34,506 nt of DNA from Sphingobium fluviale (GCF_004122115.1 NZ_SBKP01000021.1:1-34506), one strand, 5' to 3'. Shown: positions 14,826 to 23,690, counted from the first letter of the stretch. Made by a program: numbers and translations. The notes: generated by a model not told the origin, from the sequence alone.

Positions 14826-15343
14826 AGGATCGCCCTCCCGCTGCCAAGAATGTGGCCACGGCAGGCAAAGCCCACTTCGGCATAGCGGCTGTCGAAGCCG
14901 CGCGGGTGGTCGCTCCCGACATAGTAGCAACCGCGCGGGATAACCCCTTCGGGGCCGGGGCTGAGTGTCAACCCGAGACGGGTGCGCGCGAGGCGCGCCC
15001 CGACCTTGCGTCCGTTGACCAGGACCTCGGCGCCCTCGTGGCTCACCACATCGCCCGGCAGGCCGATCACGCGCTTGCCGAAGAGATGCGGCCCCTTCCC
15101 GAAATGCCTCTCCAGCATCGCCGAGGCTGGCGGCTCAAAGAAGATCAGGCTGCCGCGTGCGATCGGCGCCGATTTGTCTAGCCAGAAGGCCCAGTTCGGC
15201 AGGCTCGGGCTCGCATTGATGAGGAAAGCATGATCCTCACCGAAAGCGGCAATCGGCGCCCAGGCAAACGGAAGGGCGACAATCCCCGTGAGGAGCAAGG
15301 GACGCCGGACGCGGCGCAGCGTGCGGGCGACAAGATCCGTCAT
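14822..15343 (-). CDS. traF: S26-family signal peptidase of the TraF (plasmid) type
   Basis: A 173-residue inner-membrane protein with one N-terminal membrane segment (about 15-35). The S26 serine-lysine dyad can be placed as Ser47 in NASPSLP (the SxP motif) and Lys90 in FGKRVIGLPGD. Near the C-terminus, GCYYVGSDHPRGFDSRY matches the third S26 box. In RP4-type systems the TraF peptidase matures and cyclises the pilin; in sphingomonad F-like operons a similar gene sits between trbI and traW and probably processes the TraA pilin. It should not be confused with F-plasmid TraF, a thioredoxin-like protein, which is missing here. The gene overlaps both neighbours by 4 bases. Confidence 0.88.
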   Translation of the reverse strand: MTDLVARTLRRVRRPLLLTGIVALPFAWAPIAAFGEDHAFLINASPSLPNWAFWLDKSAPIARGSLIFFEPPASAMLERHFGKGPHLFGKRVIGLPGDVVSHEGAEVLVNGRKVGARLARTRLGLTLSPGPEGVIPRGCYYVGSDHPRGFDSRYAEVGFACRGHILGSGRAIL

Positions 15344-15726
15344 GGCCGCTTCTCCCGGCCAAGCTTGGCGGCAACGCGCTGCTCGAGTTCAGCCGTGGCA
15401 TCGGGCACGTTACTGCTGAGGACCGCTTCGGCGACCAGCACCACCCGGCCATTGCTGCCCATCTCGCGCACCGCAGCCTCGGCGGCCTGGAGGTAAGCCA
15501 GCGTTCGTGCCTGCCCATCCTCGGGCGCCTTCCCGCTGCGCGCTTCGGCATCGACGAAGCGCGCGATCGTTTCGGAGAGGCGCACGGTGACGATCTGCTC
15601 GCGGGGACGCGCTACTTCGCGGCTGACCCAGGCACCCCAAAGAAGGAGGCAGACCGCAAGGAGAACCGCGCCCAGACGCAGCACCAGTGTGCGATTAAAG
15701 GGCTGTAATAGGGTCGTGTCAGCCAT
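15340..15726 (-). CDS. trbI: F-type transfer protein TrbI
   Basis: A 128-residue inner-membrane protein with one N-terminal membrane segment (about 15-34, LRLGAVLLAVCLLLWGAWV) and a periplasmic part that begins VSREVARPREQIVTVRLSE, the typical TrbI_Ftype pattern. TrbI affects pilus retraction in F. The start ATG lies at 15724-15726, overlapping the upstream membrane-protein gene by 8 bases; the stop overlaps the S26 peptidase gene by 4. Order traC-(orf)-trbI-traW follows the F operon apart from the inserted genes. Confidence 0.88.
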   Translation of the reverse strand: MADTTLLQPFNRTLVLRLGAVLLAVCLLLWGAWVSREVARPREQIVTVRLSETIARFVDAEARSGKAPEDGQARTLAYLQAAEAAVREMGSNGRVVLVAEAVLSSNVPDATAELEQRVAAKLGREKRP

Positions 15727-16105
15727 TGTCGGTCTCCTGGGAAGCAGGCGGAGCGAGCGTCTTTTCGAGGCGCTTCAAAAACCGCGGTGCGCGCGCCAGC
15801 AGGACGCCGAGCGAGGTCGCGAGGAACACGCCCTGGAGGTCCTGCGAGAAGGCGATCCGCCGGATTGCGTCCGCATCGCGGTAGTGGTCGGCAAGATTGG
15901 CGAGCTGCGTGAACAGGAGCCCGAGGTCCCAGCCCGCGAGGAACAGGAACGCAAAGAGCGGCAGGCCGAGCACAATCAGCAGGGTCGAGACGGCAAAGCG
16001 CGACGCTTCGATGAGGACGAAACATGTCCCCTGCAGAAACGGCAGCAAACGCGGCTGCGGCGACCACACCCCGATGTGGTCGAAGGGCGTCTGGTGGAAG
16101 GCCAT
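15719..16105 (-). CDS. Membrane protein of unknown role between traC and trbI
   Basis: A 128-residue protein with a strongly hydrophobic core of about 40 residues (35-75, FAVSTLLIVLGLPLFAFLFL and onward), probably two membrane helices, and a second hydrophobic patch GVFLATSLGVLLARAP near 92-107. The C-terminus is basic and helical. I recognise no named family. It is joined to traC by a one-base TGATG overlap and to trbI by 8 bases, so it is clearly part of the transfer operon although F has no gene in this slot. A structural role in the inner-membrane part of the apparatus is plausible but unproven. Confidence 0.8.
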   Translation of the reverse strand: MAFHQTPFDHIGVWSPQPRLLPFLQGTCFVLIEASRFAVSTLLIVLGLPLFAFLFLAGWDLGLLFTQLANLADHYRDADAIRRIAFSQDLQGVFLATSLGVLLARAPRFLKRLEKTLAPPASQETDNG

Positions 16106-18657
16106 CAGCGCTCTCCCTGGCTGAGGCCCGCAACCTTGCGGATCGCATCGGCAAGCGGCATGCCGCGCGCCTCGAGCGCCTGGATCGCGGCGTAGGTGTC
16201 GGGATCGGACGAGAAGATCGTCGCCGAGAGCGGGTCGAGCACCAGACGGCCGATGGCCTCGGTCTCAGGCCCCTTGATGAAGATCTCGGAATACTCCGCG
16301 CCCGAGCGCTTCAGCGACCGGATCAGGGTCTCGGTGCGATCGTCCATGTCGAGCCGGGCGCTCTGCCGGAAATCGGCAATCGTCTCGGCCTTCTGCTGGA
16401 GGATCAGCATCCAGTCGCTGTTTTCGAGTGCCGCGCGCGCGCCGTCAGACTTGTAGTAGTCGTTCAGGGACTGGGTGGCGGTCGCAAGCGCGCCGCCATA
16501 TTTGCGCGCGGTGCGAGCATAAGTCTCGACGAATTCGCCCATCGAGCCGCCCCGCAGCATTGACCAGGCCTCGTCGATCAGCAGCAGCTTACGCGTTGCT
16601 CGCGACGTGCGCGTCATGGCCTGGCCGGTCATGAACATGATCGCCGAGAGGACCACGCTCCTGAGTTCCTCGCGGCTCGCAAGGTCGCTCATCTCGAAGA
16701 CGGTGAAATCATCGTCGAGCGCGAAGCTGGCCTGCCCTGAAAAGAACCCGCCATAGCTGCCGCCCCGGCAGTAGGGCGCGATCGCGGTCGCAAGATTGAC
16801 GCCGAGCTCGCCGCCGCCCTGTTCGAGGGCCGCCGCGATATCGTCGATGCCGCCGCCGCTGCCGAGCGTGTCCCAGACCGTCGTCACCGCTCGGTCGATG
16901 AGGCCGCGCTCGGTATCGCTCGGCTTGTCATCGTGCCGCGCCATCTGGCCGATGATCGCCTTGATCATCGCGAAGCAATCGAGCCGGTAGTCTTCATCGC
17001 CCGCCGCCCGGGCATCGTCGACCATCGAGAAGGGATTGAGCGAGAAGCCCGCCGCCAGCGTGAACTCGACGAACCGGCCGCCCTGAAGCTTCACCGAATG
17101 CTCGAACGAACGGCCATCGTCGATCACGACGACCTTGGCGCCCGCGCCGCGAAGGGCCGCGCAAAGCTCCTGGAGCAGGACCGACTTGCCCGACCCCGAC
17201 TTGCCGCAGATGGCGATGTTATGGTTGCCGGCCCCATTCTCGAACGGCGACCACCAGAAGGGCTGGCCGCGGCGACCGACCAGCAGGAGATGGGGCACGG
17301 CGCGACCGAGATATTCGCCCTGCATCGGCGCGATATTGGCCGCCGTGGTCGAAAGCATGGTGCGCATGCGCTTCAGGCGCAGCATGTCGTCGGCCAGCCC
17401 ATCGGCGAGGCTTAAGGGGAAGGCTGCAACCAGGCCCTGGAGCTGGAGAAAGCGCTCGTCGGCGAGATCCCAGCCTGCCGCCTTGAAGATCGCCTTGATG
17501 ACGCGTTCATGCGCGTCGCCCTGGCCGAGCGGCGAATAGCTGGTGAGCCCGTAGAACAGCTTCACCAGCTTCTTGCCGGCCTGCAGTTCGTTTTGGACGT
17601 GCCGCCACTCGGCAGACTGGTCGGCAAGCTTGGGCAGGAAACGCGCACTCTTGGTCTGGCTCAGGCTCGTGGTGCGCATGAACTTGTAGCCGGCGCGCGC
17701 CGAGGCGGCTTCCTGGTCGGGATAGACCAGACACAGCATGGTCGCGGTGGGGCAAGGAAAACGCAGCTTGTCGGTGAACATGTCGCCGATGAGGCGCGCA
17801 CATTCCCAAGGCGCCCAGCGTTCGGGGAACGCGCGCACGGCAAAATGGCGCAGATCGAAGCTATCGGGCAGGCATTCGCCGACTTCGGGATGGCCCGCGC
17901 GGTCGCGGCCGATCTCGCGGAACCGCTCGGTTCGCAGCACCATGCGGTCGTCTTCAACCTCGATCTCGATGTCGCTGCGGATCGCCTGGGCGTCGATCTG
18001 CTCGAGCGGATTCCAGCTTTCGCGCTCGGGTTCGCGGGCCGTGGTCGGCGAGGTCAGTTCGTCGATCAGCCCGATCAGCGCCGAGGGCCGCAGCGCATGG
18101 GCTTCAAGGCCGAGCGAATGAATGAGACCCAGGAGCCCCTCGCGGCATTCGGCGAGTTCGGCATCGGCGACATGCGCGCTTTCTGGCACGCCCAAAGAGA
18201 CGATCAGACGGCTGCTGCGGACATGGAAGGGCGCGTGCGCCGACCCGCTCTCCCAGACGAGATCGTAGAACCGGGCGATCCGCTCCCGCGCGATCGCTTC
18301 GTAAATCCCGCCCTGCTCGTAGCGGGGTGCGAACCACGGCGAGACGACCTGCCCAATGCGGGGGCTCGCGAAATTGAGCACCTGGAGGCAGGCGCCCTGG
18401 GGCAGCCCTTCAGAGAAGAACTGACCTAGGATCTCGCCAGTGCGCTCATCAGCGCCGATGAGCGGCGTCACCTCGAGAATGAAGCCCTTGGAGCGGGCAT
18501 TACGGTAAAGCCCGGCGCTCTCGTCGAAGACCCGGTACGGGAGCCAGTCCGAGAACATGTCGAGGCCGAAGCTCATGCGCGGCTTTTCCGCCGAGGCCGT
18601 GTCCGCAAACAGCGAGCCCATCAGCGCATCGCGCGCGCTGGCAAGCGAGAGAGTCAT
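16105..18657 (-). CDS. traC: TraC (VirB4-like) conjugation ATPase
   Basis: An 850-residue cytoplasmic ATPase that energises pilus assembly. The N-terminal half has TraC-type sequence (SFGLDMFSDWLPYRVFDESA near the start). Walker A GKSGSGKS lies at about 483-490 and Walker B LLLIDEAW at about 690-697, followed by the conserved ARKYGGALATATQSLNDYY segment that senses nucleotide in VirB4 proteins. The ATG is at 18655-18657 and overlaps the traV stop by 4 bases. Length equals that of F TraC, and no interruption is seen. With TraB, TraK and TraV in the same operon it forms the core of the secretion machine. Confidence 0.95.
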   Translation of the reverse strand: MTLSLASARDALMGSLFADTASAEKPRMSFGLDMFSDWLPYRVFDESAGLYRNARSKGFILEVTPLIGADERTGEILGQFFSEGLPQGACLQVLNFASPRIGQVVSPWFAPRYEQGGIYEAIARERIARFYDLVWESGSAHAPFHVRSSRLIVSLGVPESAHVADAELAECREGLLGLIHSLGLEAHALRPSALIGLIDELTSPTTAREPERESWNPLEQIDAQAIRSDIEIEVEDDRMVLRTERFREIGRDRAGHPEVGECLPDSFDLRHFAVRAFPERWAPWECARLIGDMFTDKLRFPCPTATMLCLVYPDQEAASARAGYKFMRTTSLSQTKSARFLPKLADQSAEWRHVQNELQAGKKLVKLFYGLTSYSPLGQGDAHERVIKAIFKAAGWDLADERFLQLQGLVAAFPLSLADGLADDMLRLKRMRTMLSTTAANIAPMQGEYLGRAVPHLLLVGRRGQPFWWSPFENGAGNHNIAICGKSGSGKSVLLQELCAALRGAGAKVVVIDDGRSFEHSVKLQGGRFVEFTLAAGFSLNPFSMVDDARAAGDEDYRLDCFAMIKAIIGQMARHDDKPSDTERGLIDRAVTTVWDTLGSGGGIDDIAAALEQGGGELGVNLATAIAPYCRGGSYGGFFSGQASFALDDDFTVFEMSDLASREELRSVVLSAIMFMTGQAMTRTSRATRKLLLIDEAWSMLRGGSMGEFVETYARTARKYGGALATATQSLNDYYKSDGARAALENSDWMLILQQKAETIADFRQSARLDMDDRTETLIRSLKRSGAEYSEIFIKGPETEAIGRLVLDPLSATIFSSDPDTYAAIQALEARGMPLADAIRKVAGLSQGER

Positions 18658-19277
18658 GGTTTTTGACCTTCCTGAGAAGCGGGCTCCTCATGGTGTGCAT
18701 CAGGGTGGGGGACCCGGGCCGGGAGGGAGGCAGTCCCGGGTCCCCCGGCCGGCGCGTGCTGCAAGGGGGCAGTCAGCACGTCCGGCACGGCGGTGGTGGT
18801 AGGATCGGCAGGAAGATCGGCCGGGGGACCGACCGGGCGCGGCGGCTCCGCCGCGCTCTCGGGATGACGAGCGGCGCTCACTGCACGGGCGAGTGCCCGA
18901 GCGACTTCGCGGCGGCTCGCCGGATCCTGAAACTGGCTGGCCGCGCTCGTCGGCAGCGGCACCTCGACGACCCGCGCTTCATGCGTCCGCCCATCTGCGT
19001 CGCGATAGGCCGCGAGCACGACGCGCAGCCGTCCTTTGGATATCTCCGGCTGGATGCGGGCCGATGGCTGCCTCATCGCTTCGGGCGTTTTGCCGGAAGC
19101 CTGGGTGGCCGCTTCATCGATCACCGAAGTCGGCGCGCAATTGCCCTCCGGTGCCCGGCACGAGAAGCTCCCTTTGACGTTGCCGCCGAGCACCGTGCAG
19201 CCGCTGGTGATGACAACGAGGGCAGCGAGCGCCGCAAGACGCAGCGGTGCGAGTGAATGTCTGTCGGAGCGGTGCAT
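18654..19277 (-). CDS. traV: TraV outer-membrane lipoprotein
   Basis: A 207-residue lipoprotein: after a basic N-terminus and hydrophobic segment, the lipobox ITSGC puts the lipidated cysteine at residue 27. TraV signature elements follow (GGNVKGSFSCRAPEGNC, with two conserved Cys), then a Pro-rich, poorly conserved C-terminus ending close to the traC start. TraV anchors the TraK secretin-like ring and TraB to the outer membrane, like VirB7. ATG 19275-19277 is chosen because GGGAGG lies six bases upstream; a GTG directly before it (19280) would overlap the dsbC stop as GTGA and cannot be excluded. Confidence 0.88.
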   Translation of the reverse strand: MHRSDRHSLAPLRLAALAALVVITSGCTVLGGNVKGSFSCRAPEGNCAPTSVIDEAATQASGKTPEAMRQPSARIQPEISKGRLRVVLAAYRDADGRTHEARVVEVPLPTSAASQFQDPASRREVARALARAVSAARHPESAAEPPRPVGPPADLPADPTTTAVPDVLTAPLQHAPAGGPGTASLPARVPHPDAHHEEPASQEGQKP

Positions 19278-20146
19278 CACTGGCCTCCCTTGTTCGGGGT
19301 GAGGCCAAGGAAGCGGCGGATCTCGCTCGCCGGGCGATAGCCCTGCAGAACCGCGCCATCGCTCGCCCGCACCAGCACCGGGGTGCCGTTGAAGCCATTC
19401 GTTTTGGCGAAAGCCTCGTTTGCATCGAGGCCCTTGGGCTTGCAGCCCGGTCGCGCCTTCGGCGCCTCACCGGCATAGGCGGCATGGAGCGCGGCGGCCG
19501 GATCGGACGCGCAGAGGACGGCCTCAGACAGCGCCCGGCTCTTGGCGCCGAAGATCGAGATCGGCCGTTCCTCGACCTGGACGTTCGCCTTCGTGAGTTC
19601 GCCGGTCAGCCGCTGGCAGTAGCCGCAGTGGAAGTCCGAAAAGACCACCACCTTGGGACCTGCCGGATTGCCCCAGCGCACGGCGCCATCGGCGGGGAGC
19701 TTGGCGAGATCGACCTTGGTCGGGACCGCGTTCGCCGGCTCTTCGTCCTGCGCCTTGCTCTCGGCGCCCGCGCGCGCTGCGCCGGCGGCGATGAGGTCAG
19801 GGTTGAGCTCGAGCAGGCGCGCTGCCGTCACATCTCGGCGCGTCTCCATATCGTAGAGCCGCCCCACCAGGAGGTAGCGGGCAGACGCATCGACGTAGAA
19901 CAGCGTGCTCCCCGACACGACCTCGCACAGCCCGCCGAAGCCCTCGCAAGTGAGTGCGTCGATCGGCGTCTTGGGAAGGCGTGCCTTGAGTGCAGCGCGC
20001 ACGGCGCTCGAGGTGTCGCTCGCCTGGGCCGGCGCAGACGTCACCGCCGCGAGACCGAGGCTGACGACGGCGAAGGCCGTCGTGAGGGCAAGCGCTGCCG
20101 TTGCGGCGCGGGCTTTGAAACCCGGCCGGAAATCCGTGTAATTCAT
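19277..20146 (-). CDS. dsbC: DsbC-like periplasmic disulfide isomerase
   Basis: A 289-residue exported protein with an N-terminal hydrophobic segment (about 14-40). The DsbC dimerisation domain covers roughly 45-110 (with LFYVDASARYLLVGRLYD), and the thioredoxin domain carries the active site CGYC at 174-177 and the cis-proline loop GTPV at 254-257. It should reshuffle disulfides in the Cys-rich TraU, TraN and TraV proteins. DsbC homologues inside transfer operons (trbB in F) are well known; here the gene sits between traB and traV, overlapping traB by 4 bases. Intact by length and motifs. Confidence 0.92.
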   Translation of the reverse strand: MNYTDFRPGFKARAATAALALTTAFAVVSLGLAAVTSAPAQASDTSSAVRAALKARLPKTPIDALTCEGFGGLCEVVSGSTLFYVDASARYLLVGRLYDMETRRDVTAARLLELNPDLIAAGAARAGAESKAQDEEPANAVPTKVDLAKLPADGAVRWGNPAGPKVVVFSDFHCGYCQRLTGELTKANVQVEERPISIFGAKSRALSEAVLCASDPAAALHAAYAGEAPKARPGCKPKGLDANEAFAKTNGFNGTPVLVRASDGAVLQGYRPASEIRRFLGLTPNKGGQ

Positions 20147-21486
20147 TTCGTGTTGCTCCTGACGTGAACGCCGTCGAGAAAGACGATCTCGACCTCGATG
20201 CCGGTCGGCATCTCGACGACGGGTTGGTATTGTTCGGCGCGTTCGATGAGGTACTTGCTCACCGTATCGGCGGCCTCGCCGGCGCCCTGGCCGATGCCGC
20301 CCGTGACAATGTCGGTCGGCGAAAGTGCCTGCCGCTTGCCATCGGCCCCGATCTGACCGGTGAAGATGCCGTTGGCATTGGCAGAGAAGCCCCGGCCAAA
20401 GCCGCCGACGATGCCGGCAAGGAGGGCTTGGCCAACCAGACTGCCTTCGCGGCTGACGACACGGCCACGCACGCCCGACTTGCCGGCAAAGCTGATGAAG
20501 CCTTTGACCTCGCTCACCGCATAGCGGCCGCCCGGCTGCGCGCAGGTCATGCGCGCCAGCTTCACATAGACTTTCTCGCTGCTGAGATCGCCGCGGGCCG
20601 CGCCGTTGACGAGGCAGCCGGTGATGTCGGTCGTCAGCACCTTGCCGCCGCGCATGACCGAGCGTGCCGGGCCGGTAATCCGCAGCACCACTGGGAGCGG
20701 ATCGGTCTGGCTGGCGACACCGGTCGAGGCGTCGACCCCGACAATGACCCGCGCCGGCGCATAGCTGTTGGGCGGCAGGTAATCGGGGCTGTCCTGCAGC
20801 AGGAGCTGCGGGGCGGCGGTGTCGCCGGCCGGCTTCTTGGGTCCGGCACCGCCGGTCTCGAAGCTCATCAGGCTGACCTTGGCATCCGCTGACGGGCCAT
20901 CGGCGGCCTGCCGATTTGCACCGGGCGCCGGGTTGCCAGCACCCGGAGTGACACCAGGGCCATAGGCTGGGGGCGGCATGACCGGTGCAGCCGATGCGCG
21001 CGAGGTCTGGTCGAGCTGTACCTTCAAGGCCGCGTTCTCTGCCGAGATCGCATCGATCGCGTGCTGACCGTCGGTGCGCATCTGCGCATTTTCGGCCTTG
21101 AGCGCGGCGAGCTGCTGCTCGAGCTCGGGGCGCGAAACCTGGCCTTCCTTGAGCGCCTTGATCTCGCGGTCCTGGGCATCGGCCCGGTTGCCGTAGGTCG
21201 CGACAAACTCGCGTTCGGACAGGTTGCGGTTGACGAGCCCGCCGGTGTCGATCGTCACCGCTTCGCCGGAATCACCCGAGCCTTTGTCGTTGTCGCCGCT
21301 GAACAGGAACGTCGCGCCGCCAACGAGGGCGATGGCGCCGACACCAATGAGCAAAGCCTTCTGCCGCTGGGCAATCTGGCGATTGAGGTTACGGCGTCCG
21401 ACTTCGCGCCGGCTCTCAGGGGTGGCGGCCACCTGGCCGTTGTCGGCTGCGGTTTCACCGCCTGACCGTTCGGTTTCTTGTGCCAT
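20143..21486 (-). CDS. traB: TraB (VirB10-like) transmembrane scaffold
   Basis: A 447-residue protein spanning the envelope. A single inner-membrane helix is at about 44-63 (LLIGVGAIALVGGATFLFSG), followed by a coiled coil at about 110-165 (ELEQQLAALKAENAQMRTD), a Pro/Gly-rich linker, and the C-terminal VirB10-like beta domain from about 225 (YLPPNSYAPARVIVGVDAST). TraB links TraC/TraD at the inner membrane with TraK/TraV at the outer membrane. It joins traK by TAATG and dsbC by ATGA. The final segment ends VFLDGVHVR as usual for the family. Confidence 0.95.
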   Translation of the reverse strand: MAQETERSGGETAADNGQVAATPESRREVGRRNLNRQIAQRQKALLIGVGAIALVGGATFLFSGDNDKGSGDSGEAVTIDTGGLVNRNLSEREFVATYGNRADAQDREIKALKEGQVSRPELEQQLAALKAENAQMRTDGQHAIDAISAENAALKVQLDQTSRASAAPVMPPPAYGPGVTPGAGNPAPGANRQAADGPSADAKVSLMSFETGGAGPKKPAGDTAAPQLLLQDSPDYLPPNSYAPARVIVGVDASTGVASQTDPLPVVLRITGPARSVMRGGKVLTTDITGCLVNGAARGDLSSEKVYVKLARMTCAQPGGRYAVSEVKGFISFAGKSGVRGRVVSREGSLVGQALLAGIVGGFGRGFSANANGIFTGQIGADGKRQALSPTDIVTGGIGQGAGEAADTVSKYLIERAEQYQPVVEMPTGIEVEIVFLDGVHVRSNTK

Positions 21487-22226
21487 TACTCGAGCCCTCC
21501 CTTGCGGAAGACAAGGAAGGCGCTGGTCGTCTCGCCAGGGCGCAGCGCATCGCGGCCATAGGCAAAGGCGATGGTTCCGGCCGGACCCTCCCGGTCGGCC
21601 GCAAGGTCAAGCGGCTCCTTGCCGAGGTTGCGTAAGACCAGGCGCTGCCCGACGAGCTCGGCACCGGAGTATTCCGCGACCAGCTGGACTTCGATCCCAC
21701 CGGTCTTGCGGGGGAGCCCCAGTTCGGCGCGAGCCGAAAAGCCGGGAAGGACCGCATCCCCTGCCATGGCCTCGATCAGGCGGATCGCCGCCTCGTCGGG
21801 ACCTGCCGCCTGCTCCCAGTCTTCGGCCTCGTGGGTCTTCAGCGCAGGGTTGGTGACGAAGATCTGGCTCGCCTCTTGGGCAGCCGTCCGGCACGCGAAC
21901 TTGTAGACGTAGCCCGCCTTGCTCGTGGCAAAGAAGCCCACCCGGTCGGCGGCAAACTGCGGCGGGACCGAAATGTAAATGTCGCCGCGGACCGGCTCAT
22001 GGGTCACAGTGAAATCGTTGTAGGGATATGCGCTGGCGATCTTCGAGACGTTGGCAAAGCCATCGTCGATGAGCGCAATGCGGGTCAGCTCGCCGCGCGA
22101 GAGCACGCAGTCGATCTTGGCGTTGTCGGCCGCTTCGACGAATTGGTCGGCAAAGGCCGGGGACACGCTGAACGCGAGGGCGCACAGGGCGGCGCCAAGC
22201 GCGGTCGTGGGGGTAAGATAGCTCAT
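21486..22226 (-). CDS. traK: TraK secretin-like protein
   Basis: A 246-residue periplasmic/outer-membrane protein with a signal peptide (GAALCALAFSVSPAFA, cleavage near residue 26). The N-terminal part, with IDCVLSRGELTRIALIDDGF, matches TraK, and the C-terminal part (from about 140) is a beta-rich domain ending DALRPGETTSAFLVFRKGG, corresponding to the VirB9-like region that binds TraV. TraK forms the outer-membrane ring of the F-type channel. It starts 8 bases after the traE stop and its TAA overlaps the traB ATG by one base. Confidence 0.92.
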   Translation of the reverse strand: MSYLTPTTALGAALCALAFSVSPAFADQFVEAADNAKIDCVLSRGELTRIALIDDGFANVSKIASAYPYNDFTVTHEPVRGDIYISVPPQFAADRVGFFATSKAGYVYKFACRTAAQEASQIFVTNPALKTHEAEDWEQAAGPDEAAIRLIEAMAGDAVLPGFSARAELGLPRKTGGIEVQLVAEYSGAELVGQRLVLRNLGKEPLDLAADREGPAGTIAFAYGRDALRPGETTSAFLVFRKGGLE

Positions 22227-22234
22227 GGCCGTCT

Positions 22235-22798
22235 TCAGTCCTTCTGGCTTTGGTCTTGCAGCTGCTCGAAGCCGGTGAGCCCAAGGGCGAGGCCGTGCCG
22301 GCTCCAGCGGAACCGGAAGCTGCGATCGTTGCTGGCGATCACCTGCGCGCCGACGAAGGTCTTGAGCGTGCCGGTGACGGTCGAAGTGAGGGCGGCCGGG
22401 TCGACCTCCATCTTGCGGATGACGAAGACCTGGCTGATGTCCGAGCCGCGCTGCTCGTCGACGATCTTGACGAGCTCGGCCTTGAGGCGGCCGTGAGCGG
22501 CCGGATCGGCGAGCTTCAGGATCTCGGCCATCCAGTAGTCGAGGCCTTGCGGGCTCCGATTGAGCAGCATCAGCGCAGTGTCGCGGGTGACGAGCTCGAG
22601 GTAGTGCGCGTCCGGTCCGGCGCTGGAGAGCGAGAGCCGTTCGCTGGTCACCGGGACCAGCACAACCTCCCGGTCCCGGGTTGCCGCTGCCCCCACGCTA
22701 AGCAGCGTGGTGACAGCCAGACCGCCGGCGACCAGAGCCAGCCAATTGCGCTGGCGCAGGTATTTCTGGGCCTCTTCGTATGCGAATTCTGCGCGCAT
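22235..22798 (-). CDS. traE: TraE (VirB5/VirB8-position) pilus assembly protein
   Basis: A 187-residue inner-membrane protein with one membrane helix at about 18-40 (NWLALVAGGLAVTTLLSVGA) and a periplasmic domain. The family pattern shows in MRAEFAYEEAQKYLRQRNW at the start and in the later stretch QVFVIRKMEVDPAALTSTVT. TraE is required for pilus assembly in F and has a VirB8-like periplasmic fold. It is spaced 12 bases after traL and 8 before traK. Confidence 0.92.
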   Translation of the reverse strand: MRAEFAYEEAQKYLRQRNWLALVAGGLAVTTLLSVGAAATRDREVVLVPVTSERLSLSSAGPDAHYLELVTRDTALMLLNRSPQGLDYWMAEILKLADPAAHGRLKAELVKIVDEQRGSDISQVFVIRKMEVDPAALTSTVTGTLKTFVGAQVIASNDRSFRFRWSRHGLALGLTGFEQLQDQSQKD

Positions 22799-22810
22799 CG
22801 CTTGTCTCCC

Positions 22811-23098
22811 TCAGCCGGCCAGGAGGCGGCAATGGGAGGGCGGCGTGGCCTTCAGCCCGAGGAAACCCCCGGGCATGTACCAGTAGGCAGCATGCACCAG
22901 CGCCGAGCCCGCGTTTCCGGATTTCGCCTTCCGCAAGACGAACCAGGCCGCAAAGGCGAGAGCGATCCCGATGAAGATGTGCTGCGCCAGGATCCCCCAG
23001 GCAAAGGGGATCAACAGCCCCGCGAACTCGTCGATGGTCCAGAAGCCGATGAGCTCCGGATCGTCGAGCCGTTGGGGAACGAGGTACTTGTCGGCCAT
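22811..23098 (-). CDS. traL: TraL inner-membrane pilus assembly protein
   Basis: A 95-residue protein: VPQRLDDPELIGFWTIDEF at the N-terminus is the TraL signature, followed by one or two hydrophobic segments (about 27-56) and a GSALVHAAYWYMPGGF stretch that is also typical. It corresponds to VirB3 and helps TraC at the membrane. The start ATG 23096-23098 follows the pilin gene by 34 bases, the largest gap within the operon. Confidence 0.92.
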   Translation of the reverse strand: MADKYLVPQRLDDPELIGFWTIDEFAGLLIPFAWGILAQHIFIGIALAFAAWFVLRKAKSGNAGSALVHAAYWYMPGGFLGLKATPPSHCRLLAG

Positions 23099-23132
23099 GA
23101 TGCCGCCCTCCCGCCGTGACCGGATCCGCTGA

Positions 23133-23447
23133 TCAGATGACCGCGGTCACGACCGAGGTGACGATCGGCACGCCGGTGCCGACGCCGATGCCGACGCCCA
23201 CCGGGACGGCGATCTGGCCGAGCGTGAAGCGACCCGAAGCGAGGCCGATGAGGCCACCCGCGAGGCTGAGCACGGTGATGATCTTGCCGCCCGAGCCCTC
23301 GAGAAAATCGGTGAACTTCACGAGAGCGGGATCGAAGGTGGTGTCGGCGCCGGCATAAGCCGCGCCGGCACCGGCGAGCGCCACCAGCGCGGGCAGGATG
23401 TAGTCCTTGAGCTGGGTACGCCGGGGAAGCTGGAGAGGGGTATTCAT
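23133..23447 (-). CDS. traA: TraA-type pilin precursor
   Basis: A 104-residue pilin precursor and the first gene of the transfer operon. A leader with a hydrophobic stretch (about 17-33, ILPALVALAGAGAAYAGA) precedes the mature part. The mature part has two hydrophobic helices separated by a short basic loop: GGKIITVLSLAGGLIGLASG, then RFTLGQ, then a Val/Gly-rich helix. This is the F pilin architecture. The S26 peptidase encoded in the same operon probably removes the leader. The upstream region holds a GTTC-N7-GTTC box at 23493-23507, 46 bases before the start codon. Confidence 0.88.
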   Translation of the reverse strand: MNTPLQLPRRTQLKDYILPALVALAGAGAAYAGADTTFDPALVKFTDFLEGSGGKIITVLSLAGGLIGLASGRFTLGQIAVPVGVGIGVGTGVPIVTSVVTAVI

Positions 23448-23492
23448 GAGGCAGGGCCTTTCGAGGATTGAAGGAACAGCAAGCGGCGAACC

Positions 23493-23507
23493 GTTCGCTG
23501 TCTGTTC
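23493..23507. promoter_or_regulatory. LexA-type box (GTTC-N7-GTTC) upstream of traA
   Basis: GTTCGCTGTCTGTTC on the + strand is an exact GTTC-N7-GTTC direct repeat, the form bound by LexA in alphaproteobacteria. It lies 46 bases upstream of the traA start codon (minus strand). It overlaps a perfect palindrome GCGAAC-C-GTTCGC (23486-23498), which could instead be an operator of the neighbouring HTH protein. Confidence 0.5.
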
Positions 23508-23690
23508 TTCGTGATCCCTCGATGGGCCTGTAGGAAATCGCGACCGTCGTTCGAGGCCTGCCGACTAAGCAAAAAGCGACATCCACCGGTGTGTGAGCCG
23601 GGAATCGCGCTGCCTTGATCTCTTTGAGCGCCGATCTGGCCGAAGATCGCGCGAACCGGGCCGGAGTCTGCGCCGAAGCGGTCGGTCTCT

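Noticed and set aside
14822..15343. Naming this gene as F-plasmid TraF (thioredoxin-like)
   Set aside because: The SxP serine and GKRVIGLPGD lysine motifs show an S26 peptidase of the RP4 TraF type; the F-type TraF is missing.
17509..18429. Plus-strand frame of 306 codons inside traC
   Set aside because: It is antisense to the conserved TraC sequence and has no start signal or recognisable motif.
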